From contig DASTMQ010000541.1 of NCBI GenBank assembly GCA_035714005.1, positions 1 to 14,234 on the forward strand: DNA of 14,234 nucleotides, in the 5' to 3' direction. The notes below the pieces were generated by a model. It saw only the letters and a program-made list of their open reading frames with translations. It searched no databases and was not told the DNA's origin. Shown one piece after another: positions 7,286 through 14,234 of this stretch. The DNA is from AWTP1-13 sp035714005 (GTDB taxonomy: Bacteria > Pseudomonadota > Alphaproteobacteria > Rhizobiales > Hyphomicrobiaceae). Numbering within the stretch: position 1 is the first letter of the stretch; each line of letters starts with the position of its first letter. A program made the translations under genes and the position numbers.

Positions 7286-7999
7286 CTAATAGAGTTCCAT
7301 CAGCCTGGCGTTATCCGCCAGATCGGCCGGCAATGCCTCCAGGATGATGGCACCCGCCTTCATCACCGCAACACGATCGCAAATCTTGAGGGCTTCGCGG
7401 ACGTTCTGCTCGATCAGCAGGATGCTCATGGCGTGCTGGCGCTGCAGGGCGCGGATCGGTTGCAGCAAATCCTGGAACAGTTTGGGCGCCAGCCCGATCG
7501 AGGGTTCGTCCATGAGCAGACAGCGCGGCCGCGCCAGCAGGGCGCGCCCGATCGATACCATTTGCTGTTGGCCCCCGGAGAGGAGACCGGCGCGCCTGTG
7601 ATAGAACGCTCGGATCGGTGGCAACACCTCTAGTACCCATTCGATGCGCTCGGCGCGCTCGACCTCGGGGACGCCGGCGGACCACATGCCGAGCGCAAAA
7701 ATCTCCGCCACCGTCAGGCCCGGGAACACGCCCCTACCTTCCGGCACCATCGCCACACCGTGCGCGGCCAAGACGCGCGGGCTGTGCCGCGGCAGCGCCT
7801 GACCGTCGACCAGGATGCGACCGGCTTGCGGTTTGGCCAACCCGAACAGGGTGCGCAACAGCGTGCTCTTGCCGGCGCCGTTGTGGCCGATGAGGCAAAG
7901 CACCTCCCGCGCCTGCAGCTCGATGCTGACATCGAGCAGCACCGGCTTGCCGCCATAGCCGACGCGCAAATTCTCGGCCTTGAGCACCGCCGCCGTCAT
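7286..7999 (-). CDS. livF: LIV-type ABC transporter ATP-binding protein LivF
   Basis: A 237-residue ATPase subunit of a branched-chain-amino-acid-type (HAAT) importer; it pairs with LivG on the cytoplasmic face of LivH-LivM. Walker A is GHNGAGKST (38-46), the LSGGQ signature is intact at 140-144, and Walker B is CLLMDEP (160-166). The usual H-loop histidine is glutamine in the IEQNV motif (196-200), which is normal for LivF. The start ATG overlaps the livG stop by 4 nt (ATGA), which shows translational coupling. It is the last gene of the transporter operon. LIV-type systems also carry amides, urea, aromatic acids and dicarboxylates, so livF here names the family and not the substrate. Confidence 0.92.
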   Translation of the reverse strand: MTAAVLKAENLRVGYGGKPVLLDVSIELQAREVLCLIGHNGAGKSTLLRTLFGLAKPQAGRILVDGQALPRHSPRVLAAHGVAMVPEGRGVFPGLTVAEIFALGMWSAGVPEVERAERIEWVLEVLPPIRAFYHRRAGLLSGGQQQMVSIGRALLARPRCLLMDEPSIGLAPKLFQDLLQPIRALQRQHAMSILLIEQNVREALKICDRVAVMKAGAIILEALPADLADNARLMELY

Positions 8000-8754
8000 A
8001 CCGCCCGCTCGCCGAAATAGATGGCGGCCAACGCCGGATCGCTGAGGATTGTCTTGGGATCACCTTCGGCCAACAGCCGGCCCTGGTCGAGAAAGGCAAT
8101 CCGATCGGAGATGCCTTGGACGATATCGAGGTTGTGTTCGATGATGCAAATGGTGACGCCCTCGCGCACCTGCCGGCGCAACAGCGACAGGAAGCTCTGA
8201 TAGGAACCGGGGTCGAGACCCGAGGCCGGCTCGTCCAACAGCCATAACCGTGCCCCCGAGGCCATGATGCGCGCGAGACTGAGAAACTTGCGTTCCGCGT
8301 AAGCCAAGTCGACGGCACGCGCGTTGCGTTTGTCGCCGAGGCCGGTGGCGGCAAGCGTCGCCTCCACCTTGTCGCGGCGCGCCTTCTGCGCGGCGCGTCC
8401 GCCAGGCTGCCACAGCCAGGCGCCGCGCTCCGTCACCGTTTCGATATTTTCCGCCACCGTCATGTTGGCGAACAGCTTGAGGTCCTGGAAGGAACGGCCA
8501 ATACCCAAGCGCGCGATCTTCCAGTGCGGCAGACCGACGATGGACTTGCCGAGCCATCTCACCTGGCCGCGATCCGGCGGCAGGTGCCCCGTCATCAGAT
8601 TGAACAGCGTGGTCTTGCCCGCGCCATTCGGTCCCACCAGGGTGGTGATGATGCCGCTCTTGAGTGAGAGGGAGACATCATCGACAGCCTTGAGGCCGCC
8701 GAAGGTTTTGGCAACCTCGCTCGCCTCAAGCAAGACCTCGCCGCCCTGGCTCAT
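7996..8754 (-). CDS. livG: LIV-type ABC transporter ATP-binding protein LivG, unusual signature motif
   Basis: A 252-residue ATPase subunit. The start ATG at 8754 overlaps the livM stop by 4 nt (ATGA) and gives the usual LivG N-terminus; the frame runs further upstream, into livM. Walker A is GPNGAGKTT (41-49), the Q-loop is Q90 in GRSFQDLKLF, Walker B is LWLLDEP (170-176), and the H-loop histidine is H207 in IIEHNLD. The signature at 150-154 reads LAYAE, where relatives usually have LSYGQ or LSYGE. Both the Ser that contacts the gamma-phosphate and the Gly are Ala here. As signature motifs act in trans, LivF's intact LSGGQ would serve the LivG Walker A site, while LivF's own site would face the altered motif. 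Function is likely retained, but with asymmetric ATP sites. Confidence 0.9.
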   Translation of the reverse strand: MSQGGEVLLEASEVAKTFGGLKAVDDVSLSLKSGIITTLVGPNGAGKTTLFNLMTGHLPPDRGQVRWLGKSIVGLPHWKIARLGIGRSFQDLKLFANMTVAENIETVTERGAWLWQPGGRAAQKARRDKVEATLAATGLGDKRNARAVDLAYAERKFLSLARIMASGARLWLLDEPASGLDPGSYQSFLSLLRRQVREGVTICIIEHNLDIVQGISDRIAFLDQGRLLAEGDPKTILSDPALAAIYFGERAV

Positions 8755-9650
8755 GCCGCGCCGCCCTTGCGGCTTGACCGGGTGTCCTGGAAGCCCCACA
8801 GCCCGCCCGGCCGATAGATCATCAACAAGACCATGGCGCCGCCGTAGATGATTTGCTGGATCGAACCGATCTCGGTGACGGGCAAATACGGCAAGTAGCT
8901 CAACCCGGCCGGCAGCAGCAGGATCAGCACGCTACCGATCACCGGTCCCAACAGTGTCGCCGTGCCGCCGATGATGACCATGGCCATCACTTGGATGGAG
9001 GTGTCGAGCACGAAGCTCTCGACATTGATGAAACTCAAATAGAAGGCATAAAGCGAGCCCGCCACCGCCGCCAGGGCGGAAGAGACCACGACCGCCGTGG
9101 TCTTGATGACGGCCACGTTCTTGCCGTAGGCCCAGGCGGCCGTCTCGTCGTCGCGAATGGCCTTCAGACTGCGCCCGAAACTCGAGCGGACCAGGGCGCG
9201 AATGACCAGGATGATGAGCCCCAGGCAGGCGAGCGACAGCAGCAGAAAGTGCTCCGGCTGCGTGACGGCAAAGCCAAACAGGCGCGCGGGGGGAATGTTG
9301 GTCAGTCCGCCGATGCCGCCGGTGACCGACTTCCATTCGGTGAAGACCGTAACGGCCAGCATCTGCAGGCCGAGGGAGGCGGCGACGAAATATTCCCCAC
9401 GCACGCGCAGCGCCGGCAGCGCCAGCGCCAGGGAGATGAGTGCGGCGAGCGCCATGCCGGCGGCCGTCGCCGACAGGAAGCCGGCCCCGAATTTCATGGC
9501 AAAAAAGGTCGCCGTGTAGGCGCCGACGCCAAAGAACAAGGCGTGGGCGATGGAGAAAATGCCGGCATAGCCGAGAATAAAATTGAGGGTGACGGCAAGG
9601 ATGGCGTTGATGGAGATCAGCACCGCGAGATTGATGATGTAGGCCCACAT
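8751..9650 (-). CDS. livM: LIV-type ABC transporter permease LivM
   Basis: A 299-residue inner-membrane permease with about eight to nine hydrophobic segments. Family landmarks are ILGYAGIFSIAHALFFGVGAY (residues 26-46), ALPALRVRGEYFVAASLG, VTGGIGGLTNIP, FGRSLKAIRDDETAAWAYGKNV (the cytoplasmic loop that meets the ATPases), VIIGGTATLLGPVIGS and the terminal IYRPGGLWG. GAGG overlapping the livH stop codon lies 5 nt before the ATG, and the gap to livH is only 7 nt. It forms the translocation pathway with LivH. Confidence 0.92.
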   Translation of the reverse strand: MWAYIINLAVLISINAILAVTLNFILGYAGIFSIAHALFFGVGAYTATFFAMKFGAGFLSATAAGMALAALISLALALPALRVRGEYFVAASLGLQMLAVTVFTEWKSVTGGIGGLTNIPPARLFGFAVTQPEHFLLLSLACLGLIILVIRALVRSSFGRSLKAIRDDETAAWAYGKNVAVIKTTAVVVSSALAAVAGSLYAFYLSFINVESFVLDTSIQVMAMVIIGGTATLLGPVIGSVLILLLPAGLSYLPYLPVTEIGSIQQIIYGGAMVLLMIYRPGGLWGFQDTRSSRKGGAA

Positions 9651-9657
9651 GCCGGCC

Positions 9658-10533
9658 TCACTTGGCCGCGTGCGGCCGGCCGAAGAAGCCGGCCGGCCGG
9701 AAGATGATAAAGAGAAAGAGCACGACGAAGGTCACCGCCTCGCTCCATTGTGGGTCGAGCCGCCACAGGGCAAGGTTTTCCGCCAGGCCCAACAGCAAAC
9801 CGCCGTAGGCGGCGCCGCGCAGCGAACCGATGCCGCCGACAATGGTGGCCGCCAGGCTGATCAGCATGACATGCGCGCCCACCGCCGGGTTGAGCCCGGC
9901 GGTCATGGCCGTGAAAATGGCGCCCGGAACCACGATCGCCGAGCCGATAGCGAAGGCGTACTGCGCCACGCGCCCCGGATCGAGGCCAAACACCCGGATC
10001 AGATCGGGATTTTCCGACAGGGCGCGCATGGCCATGCCGGTGTGCGTGCGCGAGAGATAGTTCGTCAGCGCCGAAAAACCGATGACGGCGACGACGATCG
10101 CCAGCGCCGCCACCGGCGCAACGAACAAGCCGGGCAGCACCTGGACGCTGTGGCTGAGCGGCGTCGTCACCGACACGAAGCCGCGACCGAACACGGTACC
10201 GATCAGATTTTGCACGATGATCTGTACGCCAAAGGCGGCAATGAAGACGGTAAAGAAAGCCCCCTCGTGCCGCTGAATTAAGCGGTAGACGCAGCGCTCC
10301 ATGAATAGCCCGAAGGCGACGGCGGCGACCACCGCCAGAGCGGCCGCAAGCAGCCAGTTGAGCCCCAGCACCGCGTTGCTCCACCAAAACAGGTAGGCCG
10401 CGATCGTGAAAGCCGCGCCATGCGCCACGTGAAAAATCTTGGTGGCACCGAAAATCAGCGAGAAGCCGACCGCGGTAAGCGCGTAGATGGCGCCAAGCTG
10501 AAGGCCGTTGATGAGGAGTTGAAGCAGCAGCAA
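9658..10533 (-). CDS. livH: LIV-type ABC transporter permease LivH
   Basis: A 291-residue inner-membrane permease of about eight transmembrane segments. Landmarks are INGLQLGAIYALTAVGFSLIFG near the start, IFHVAHGAAFTIAAY, the cytoplasmic loop TGMAMRALSENPDLIRVFGLD that couples to the ATPases, IVGGIGSLRGAAYGGL, and the C-terminal IIFRPAGFFGR. No ATG is available. TTG at 10533 is preferred because GAGG (10546-10543) lies 9 nt upstream; TTG at 10548 would add five residues but has no Shine-Dalgarno. The gene is in the same frame as the substrate-binding protein upstream, with a TAA between them. Rare-codon initiation may keep permease synthesis low relative to the binding protein. Confidence 0.9.
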   Translation of the reverse strand: MLLLQLLINGLQLGAIYALTAVGFSLIFGATKIFHVAHGAAFTIAAYLFWWSNAVLGLNWLLAAALAVVAAVAFGLFMERCVYRLIQRHEGAFFTVFIAAFGVQIIVQNLIGTVFGRGFVSVTTPLSHSVQVLPGLFVAPVAALAIVVAVIGFSALTNYLSRTHTGMAMRALSENPDLIRVFGLDPGRVAQYAFAIGSAIVVPGAIFTAMTAGLNPAVGAHVMLISLAATIVGGIGSLRGAAYGGLLLGLAENLALWRLDPQWSEAVTFVVLFLFIIFRPAGFFGRPHAAK

Positions 10534-10560
10534 GGGGGCAAACCTCAAAGGCGGGCGCCG

Positions 10561-11688
10561 TTACTTGGCCATCGTGCCGCCCTTGACCATCTTGCCGGCG
10601 CCGCCGTCGATCTCGTTGATCTGGATCGGCATCGACACCGAGCCGTTGGGCAGAAACTCCATCTTGCCGCCGACCAGATCAAAGCTGCCGTTGGCCTTGC
10701 GCTGCTTTAGGAGGTTCTCGCCGGTAAGCGGCTGGCCGCTCTTTTCCAAGGCCTGCGCCAAGTGCACGAACACCATCACCGCATTGTAGTAGTTGGCCAC
10801 GTAGGCATTGGGCTCCTTGCCGGTCTTGGCCTTCCAGTCCTTGGCGACCCGCTCGCTCATGCCGGCGGCTCGCCAATCCACCGACTGGGTCGGAAACAGT
10901 GCGCCCTTGGCCTCGGGCAGTTGCGTCACCGTCGGCGAGGAGAAGGCCGAATAGCTGGCGAGCTGCTGGCTCACCCCGTTGTCGCGCAGCTGCTTGACGA
11001 TTTGGGCCTGCTGCGCACCGAAGGAGGCAATAAAGACGAGGTCGGGGCCGGCTTCGCGCACCTTGGCGGCGATGCTGGTAAACTGTTGCGCATTGCGCGG
11101 AACCTGCAGTTCGGCGACCATCTGGCCGCCCGCCTTCGGCACGTTTTCCTTGAGTTCCTTCTGAATGGCTTCGCCCGCCGGGTCGTCGACGTAGATGAGC
11201 GCGATCTTCTTGAAACCGCGCTCCTGTACCAGGTAGGGCGCCATCACCCGGATCTCGAGATTGACGAGCGGGATGACGTTCCAGAAATATTCCCCCAGTT
11301 CGGCGAGATCGGGCCCGATGCCGCCGCCGTTAACGCTGACGACCTTGGCCCTGTCGCCGACCGGCGCAATTGCCTTCGACACGCCGGTGAAGGCCGAAAG
11401 CACAAAGGGGACCTTCTCGACGTTTACCAGCTTGTTCATCGCCACTACGCCCTGCTGCGGCGTTGCCTGGCTGTCCTCGAATTGGATGCTGAGCTTCTTG
11501 GACAGCATCTTATCCGCATTGGCATGCTCCACCGCCAGATTGGCGGCCGCCCCGAACAATTCGCCGTACTCCGCATTGGGACCGCTCATGGGCAGGTCGG
11601 CGCCGATCTTGATGCTGTCCTGGGCGCTGGCGGCGGCCGCGCCCCATTGGATGGCAGCGAGCAAAGCAAGAAAGCGAAGACGGCGCAT
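10561..11688 (-). CDS. LIV-type (HAAT) ABC transporter substrate-binding protein
   Basis: A 375-residue periplasmic binding protein of the Peripla_BP_6/LivJ-K type, first gene of the transporter operon. The ATG at 11688 is chosen because it gives a clean signal peptide: MRRLRF, a hydrophobic core and an ASA cleavage site after residue 22. GGGGGA lies 6 nt upstream. The longer frame to 11811 only adds a non-signal N-terminus. Mature-protein landmarks are IKIGADLPMSGPNAEYGE, VNVEKVPFVLSAFTG, the hinge-side GFKKIALIYVDDPAGE, FIASFGAQQAQIVKQLRDNG and PNAYVANYYNAVMV. The residues that read the ligand's amino group in true Leu/Ile/Val binding proteins could not be placed with confidence. Given the downstream CoA transferase and lyase genes, a carboxylic acid ligand is as plausible as an amino acid. 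Confidence 0.9.
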   Translation of the reverse strand: MRRLRFLALLAAIQWGAAAASAQDSIKIGADLPMSGPNAEYGELFGAAANLAVEHANADKMLSKKLSIQFEDSQATPQQGVVAMNKLVNVEKVPFVLSAFTGVSKAIAPVGDRAKVVSVNGGGIGPDLAELGEYFWNVIPLVNLEIRVMAPYLVQERGFKKIALIYVDDPAGEAIQKELKENVPKAGGQMVAELQVPRNAQQFTSIAAKVREAGPDLVFIASFGAQQAQIVKQLRDNGVSQQLASYSAFSSPTVTQLPEAKGALFPTQSVDWRAAGMSERVAKDWKAKTGKEPNAYVANYYNAVMVFVHLAQALEKSGQPLTGENLLKQRKANGSFDLVGGKMEFLPNGSVSMPIQINEIDGGAGKMVKGGTMAK

Positions 11689-11934
11689 GCGTTTCCCCCA
11701 ATGGAGATTGTACAAGTGTTGTTTGAGAGGCCTCGTGGACGCCGGCGATGAAAGCATACCGGTCCCCGGCTGGCAACGTCGCCCCCGCGCCACTCGCCTC
11801 GGCTCTGGCATGCCGGGTCCGGACTGGCGAGCGCCGGGTTTTTATGATCGTTCCCCGCGCACGACGGGCCCGGCTGCGGCTATCATGGTGCGCACCTGCC
11901 GCCCGTCAAATTCCCGGGGCAGGGCAGCCGGACC
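11689..11934. other. Gene-free leader region of the transporter operon
   Basis: No credible gene is seen between the transporter start and the ilvC terminator. A minus-strand TACAAT (11712-11707) could be a -10 for the binding-protein gene but has no recognisable -35 at 16-18 bp. It overlaps the 8-bp palindrome TTGTACAA (11708-11715), a possible operator half. On the plus strand a 5-bp hairpin (11824-11837) is followed by five T at 11839-11843; it points away from both neighbours and has no transcript to end. All of these are low confidence. Confidence 0.35.
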
Positions 11935-11965
11935 AAAAAGGCCAGCGGCGATGTCGCCGCCGGCC
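11935..11965 (-). terminator. Intrinsic terminator of ilvC
   Basis: Read on the minus strand, GGCCGGCGGCG (11965-11955), loop ACAT and CGCCGCTGGCC (11950-11940) form an 11-bp stem, followed directly by TTTTT (11939-11935). The only non-Watson-Crick pair is a G-U in minus-strand RNA; on the plus strand it would be an A-C mismatch, so the structure is oriented for the minus strand. It lies 20 nt past the ilvC stop and insulates ilvC from the transporter operon. Confidence 0.88.
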
Positions 11966-11985
11966 AGGCGTTGCCTGCGGGATCG

Positions 11986-13005
11986 CTAGTTTTTGCTCTT
12001 GTCGACCAGCGCCCGTTCCTTGATCCAGGGCATCATTGCGCGCAGCTTTGCACCCACGGCCTCGATGTGATGGGCATCGTTGTTGCGCCGGGTCGCCTTG
12101 AAACGCGGCAGCCCAGAGCGAAATTCCTGCATCCACAGGGAGGTGAACTGGCCCGACTGGATGTCGCGCAGAATGCGCTTCATCTCGGCTTTGGTCGCAT
12201 CGGTGATGACACGCGGACCGGACACGTACTCGCCGAACTCGGCCGTGTTCGAGATCGAATAGTTCATATTGGCGATGCCGCCCTCATAGATGAGATCGAC
12301 AATCAGCTTCACCTCGTGCAGGCACTCGAAGTAGGCCATCTCGGGGGCGTAGCCCGCTTCCACCAAGGTCTCATAGCCGGCACGGATCAGCTCCACCAAA
12401 CCGCCGCAGAGCACCGCCTGCTCGCCGAACAGATCGGTTTCGCATTCCTCCTTGAAGCTGGTCTCGATGATGCCGGCGCGTCCCCCGCCAATGGCGGCGC
12501 CATAGGATAAAAACAGATCATGTGCGTTGCCGCTCTTGTCCTGGTGGATCGCCAGCAGGCACGGCACCCCGGCGCCGCGCTGATATTCCGAGCGCACGGT
12601 ATGACCCGGTCCCTTCGGGGCAATCATGCCGACATCGAGATCGGCACGAGGCTCGATCAAGTTGAAATGCACGTTAAGGCCGTGCGCGAACATCAAGGCC
12701 GCACCATCCTTCATATTGTCGCGCAAGTGATCCCGGTAGATATCGGCCTGCAGCTCGTCGGGGGTGAGCATCATCATGACGTCGGCCCACTTGGCAGCCT
12801 CGGCCACCTCCATCACCTTGAGTTTCTCGGCCTCGGCCTTCTTCACGCCCGCGGAGGTCTTGCGCAAGGCAATGGCGACATTCTTGACGCCGCTGTCGCG
12901 CAGATTGAGGGCGTGGGCGTGTCCCTGGCTGCCATAGCCGATGACGGCGACCTTCTTGCCCTTGATGAGGTTGATGTCGGCATCCCGATCATAATAGACG
13001 CGCAT
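11986..13005 (-). CDS. ilvC: Ketol-acid reductoisomerase (NADP+), class I
   Basis: A 339-residue enzyme of valine, leucine and isoleucine synthesis. It isomerises and reduces 2-acetolactate or 2-aceto-2-hydroxybutyrate to the dihydroxy acid, with Mg2+ and NAD(P)H. Length and architecture fit the short class I form. The dinucleotide loop is VIGYGSQGHAHALNLRDSG (residues 21-39), H108 is in FAHGLN, and the PKGPGH motif is at 130-135. Metal and active-site residues are in place: D191 and E195 (ETDLFGEQ), E227 and E231 (FECLHE), and S252 (SISNTAEFG). GGAGA lies 9 nt before the ATG. No ilvB, ilvN or ilvD is adjacent. The GST-like gene ends 57 bp upstream on the same strand, so the two may be cotranscribed. 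Transcription ends at the strong hairpin downstream. Confidence 0.97.
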   Translation of the reverse strand: MRVYYDRDADINLIKGKKVAVIGYGSQGHAHALNLRDSGVKNVAIALRKTSAGVKKAEAEKLKVMEVAEAAKWADVMMMLTPDELQADIYRDHLRDNMKDGAALMFAHGLNVHFNLIEPRADLDVGMIAPKGPGHTVRSEYQRGAGVPCLLAIHQDKSGNAHDLFLSYGAAIGGGRAGIIETSFKEECETDLFGEQAVLCGGLVELIRAGYETLVEAGYAPEMAYFECLHEVKLIVDLIYEGGIANMNYSISNTAEFGEYVSGPRVITDATKAEMKRILRDIQSGQFTSLWMQEFRSGLPRFKATRRNNDAHHIEAVGAKLRAMMPWIKERALVDKSKN

Positions 13006-13062
13006 GGGTTCACTCTCCGGGCTGGCTTTGACTGGCAGACTTGGCCGAAATTCTCTTCCCTG

Positions 13063-13746
13063 CTAGCGGCTTTGGGCGCTGCCCTGCAAGCGCAAAAGCG
13101 CCGCGCGGGCCAACTCGGGCGGACCGCCAAGCTCGGCAACGGACGGCCGGCAGGCAATCAAGGCGGGTTGCCCTTCCGCCCAGGCGGCCAGCCGGTCCAA
13201 GGCCGCAAAGCGGCCAACCGGGGCCGCCTCCGGCAAATAAAGCCGAATAAAGCCAAACATGGCGGCAATGCTGATCACCGGTTGCAGCAGCCTCGACGGC
13301 GGCCAAAGCTGCAGCGCCGCACGCTGGTCGAGCTCGCCAAGGCCGGCCTCGATTTGGTCGCGGTAGCGCCCGATCCAACCGAGGTCGATCTTGCTCGGCT
13401 CCCGCCGCCTTTCGTAGACGCTGGCGACGGTCTTGTCACAGATCCCCGTGGCCAGCACGACCGTCTGCAAGGCCTCGCGGCGCACCGCGCCCGCCGCCGG
13501 CAGCAAAGCCCGCTGCGGGCCCACGCGCTCGTCGAGATGATCAAGGATCGCCCAGCTATCGATCAGGCACGCCCCGTCCTCGAGCAGGAGGGCCGGCACA
13601 CGCCCAAGCGGGTTGTGCGCGCGCAACGCCTCGGCGTCGGCAAAGACCGAGAGCGGCTGGCGCTCGAAAGGCAGCTCCAAGACGGTGAGCGAGACCGCCA
13701 CGCGCCGCACGAAAGGTGAGTCATATTGCCCAACCAAGCTCAGCAT
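13063..13746 (-). CDS. Glutathione S-transferase-like protein
   Basis: A 227-residue soluble protein with an N-terminal thioredoxin-like GST domain and an all-helical C-terminal domain. Visible features are the strand and first helix YDSPFVRRVAVSL with S10 as possible catalytic serine, NPLGRVPALLLEDG with the cis-proline P51, and IDSWAILDHL (62-71) with S64, which in GSTs binds the gamma-glutamyl part of glutathione. The C-terminal domain is divergent, so class and substrate are not assignable; a non-enzymatic or isomerase role is possible. The ATG at 13746 has GGAGG 10 nt upstream, and the extension to 13842 adds no GST-like sequence. It is followed 57 bp later by ilvC on the same strand, with no obvious functional link. 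Confidence 0.85.
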   Translation of the reverse strand: MLSLVGQYDSPFVRRVAVSLTVLELPFERQPLSVFADAEALRAHNPLGRVPALLLEDGACLIDSWAILDHLDERVGPQRALLPAAGAVRREALQTVVLATGICDKTVASVYERRREPSKIDLGWIGRYRDQIEAGLGELDQRAALQLWPPSRLLQPVISIAAMFGFIRLYLPEAAPVGRFAALDRLAAWAEGQPALIACRPSVAELGGPPELARAALLRLQGSAQSR

Positions 13747-14178
13747 TGCGCTAGCACCTCCGGATCGTAGGCCTGGCGGCCGCCATGACAAGCCTGCTGC
13801 CGCCGAATGCGGCGATCTCAGGTGCGGCGGAAGGGGCCGCACCGGCGACGCCGGTCGGGCGGAGATCGGCCGGCCGAAATCGGCCGAAGTTCACACCTGC
13901 GCGGTCGGACCGTTGCCAGCGGCCGCGCTGCCGTGCGCCAAAGGGCGCCTCGTCGGTTGCGCGGCAGCTTGCGCCGTGCGCGGGGGAGGCCGCAACCCTC
14001 GCCAGCGGCGCCGGCGTGGATGGCTTCCGGGAAAAGTCGAACGCGACTACAATGCCTTTGGCGTGCGGGCATCGGCGGCGCTCGGTAGGGCGCGAACAAT
14101 GTCGCACGCTGATCGCACAGACAAAAGCGCGATCGATCGTTTGAGGAAACCGGATTGTCCGCGCCAGGGAGTTTGAGC
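13747..14178. other. Gene-free divergent regulatory region (432 bp)
   Basis: This lies between the starts of the GST-like gene (-) and the exported-protein gene (+). Frames that cross it read as Arg/Ala/Pro-rich shadow translation with no family features. It holds a 12-bp palindrome, TCGGCCGGCCGA (13866-13877), two tandem 10-mers (13871-13890), and AGTCG-AACG-CGACT (14035-14048) abutting TACAAT (14048-14053), a possible -10 for the plus-strand gene with a poor -35. No RNA gene was recognised. Confidence 0.4.
13871..13890. repeat. Tandem 10-bp repeat, candidate operator
   Basis: CGGCCGAAAT (13871-13880) is followed immediately by CGGCCGAAGT (13881-13890), nine of ten identical and spaced one helical turn apart. 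The first copy overlaps the palindrome TCGGCCGGCCGA. Since GGCC is common in this DNA, chance is a real alternative. Confidence 0.3.
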
Positions 14179-14234
14179 ATGCAGCGACGCTTAGCGACAC
14201 ACGTCTTCCCCTTTGCTATGGGCCTCCTGGCGTT
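14179..14234 (+). CDS. 5' end of a probable exported protein (cut by window end)
   Basis: An ATG at 14179 is preceded by GGGAG (14167-14171) with a 7-nt spacer. The 18 visible codons read MQRRLATHVFPFAMGLLA: a basic n-region, then a hydrophobic run, as in a Sec signal peptide or first membrane helix. The frame is open to the last base. Nothing can be said about the mature protein. It is divergent from the GST-like gene. The start is well supported; the function is unknown. Confidence 0.6.
   Translation, partial: MQRRLATHVFPFAMGLLA

Noticed and set aside
8853..9707. Plus-strand frame antisense to livM
   Set aside because: Highly charged Asp/Gln/Arg/His-rich translation, as expected from the complement of a hydrophobic membrane-protein gene.
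10762..11751. Plus-strand frame of 329 codons antisense to the substrate-binding protein
   Set aside because: The opposite strand encodes a complete LIV-type binding protein with signal peptide; this frame has no features.
12520..13719. Plus-strand frame of 399 codons across ilvC and the GST-like gene
   Set aside because: It runs antisense to two recognised genes and has low-complexity Gly/Arg/Gln composition.
1..14234. Mobile element, phage, toxin-antitoxin, CRISPR or defence system
   Set aside because: No transposase, integrase, terminal inverted repeats, spaced direct repeats or defence-family proteins were found; all sizeable genes are metabolic, transport or regulatory.

Overview
The window is GC-rich, densely packed DNA from a proteobacterium. 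An alphaproteobacterium of the Bradyrhizobium/Hyphomicrobiales or Rhodospirillales kind seems most likely, judged from the protein families and codon bias only; a betaproteobacterium is not excluded. I see no tRNA, rRNA, CRISPR array, insertion sequence or phage gene. High GC produces many long antisense shadow ORFs, which are left out.

Left part (1-3651): the 3' end of an NMT1/SsuA-like ABC substrate-binding protein (+) converges on a class I SAM methyltransferase (-). A hairpin lies between the two stops. The methyltransferase is divergent from a large regulator (+) that joins a SARP-type winged helix, a BTAD domain, a TolB-like segment and a TPR tail.

Middle (3839-7139): a formyl-CoA-transferase-like class III CoA transferase (+) converges, with 15 bp between stops, on a minus-strand pair. 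That pair is a second class III CoA transferase, translationally coupled to a CitE/HpcH-type CoA-ester lyase. Behind it on the same strand (7286-11688) is a complete LIV-type (HAAT) ABC transporter in the order SBP-livH-livM-livG-livF, with overlapping or closely spaced genes. Together these suggest a route in which a small organic acid is imported, activated to its CoA thioester by transfer and cleaved by a retro-aldol lyase. No hydratase gene is present, so the substrate may already be a 3-hydroxy acid of the malate or citramalate type. That is inference.

Right part (11935-14234): ilvC (ketol-acid reductoisomerase) ends at a clear intrinsic terminator that separates it from the transporter operon. 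A glutathione S-transferase-like gene lies just upstream of ilvC on the same strand. A gene-free stretch of about 430 bp follows, then the first 18 codons of a plus-strand gene with a signal-peptide-like N-terminus, cut by the window end.
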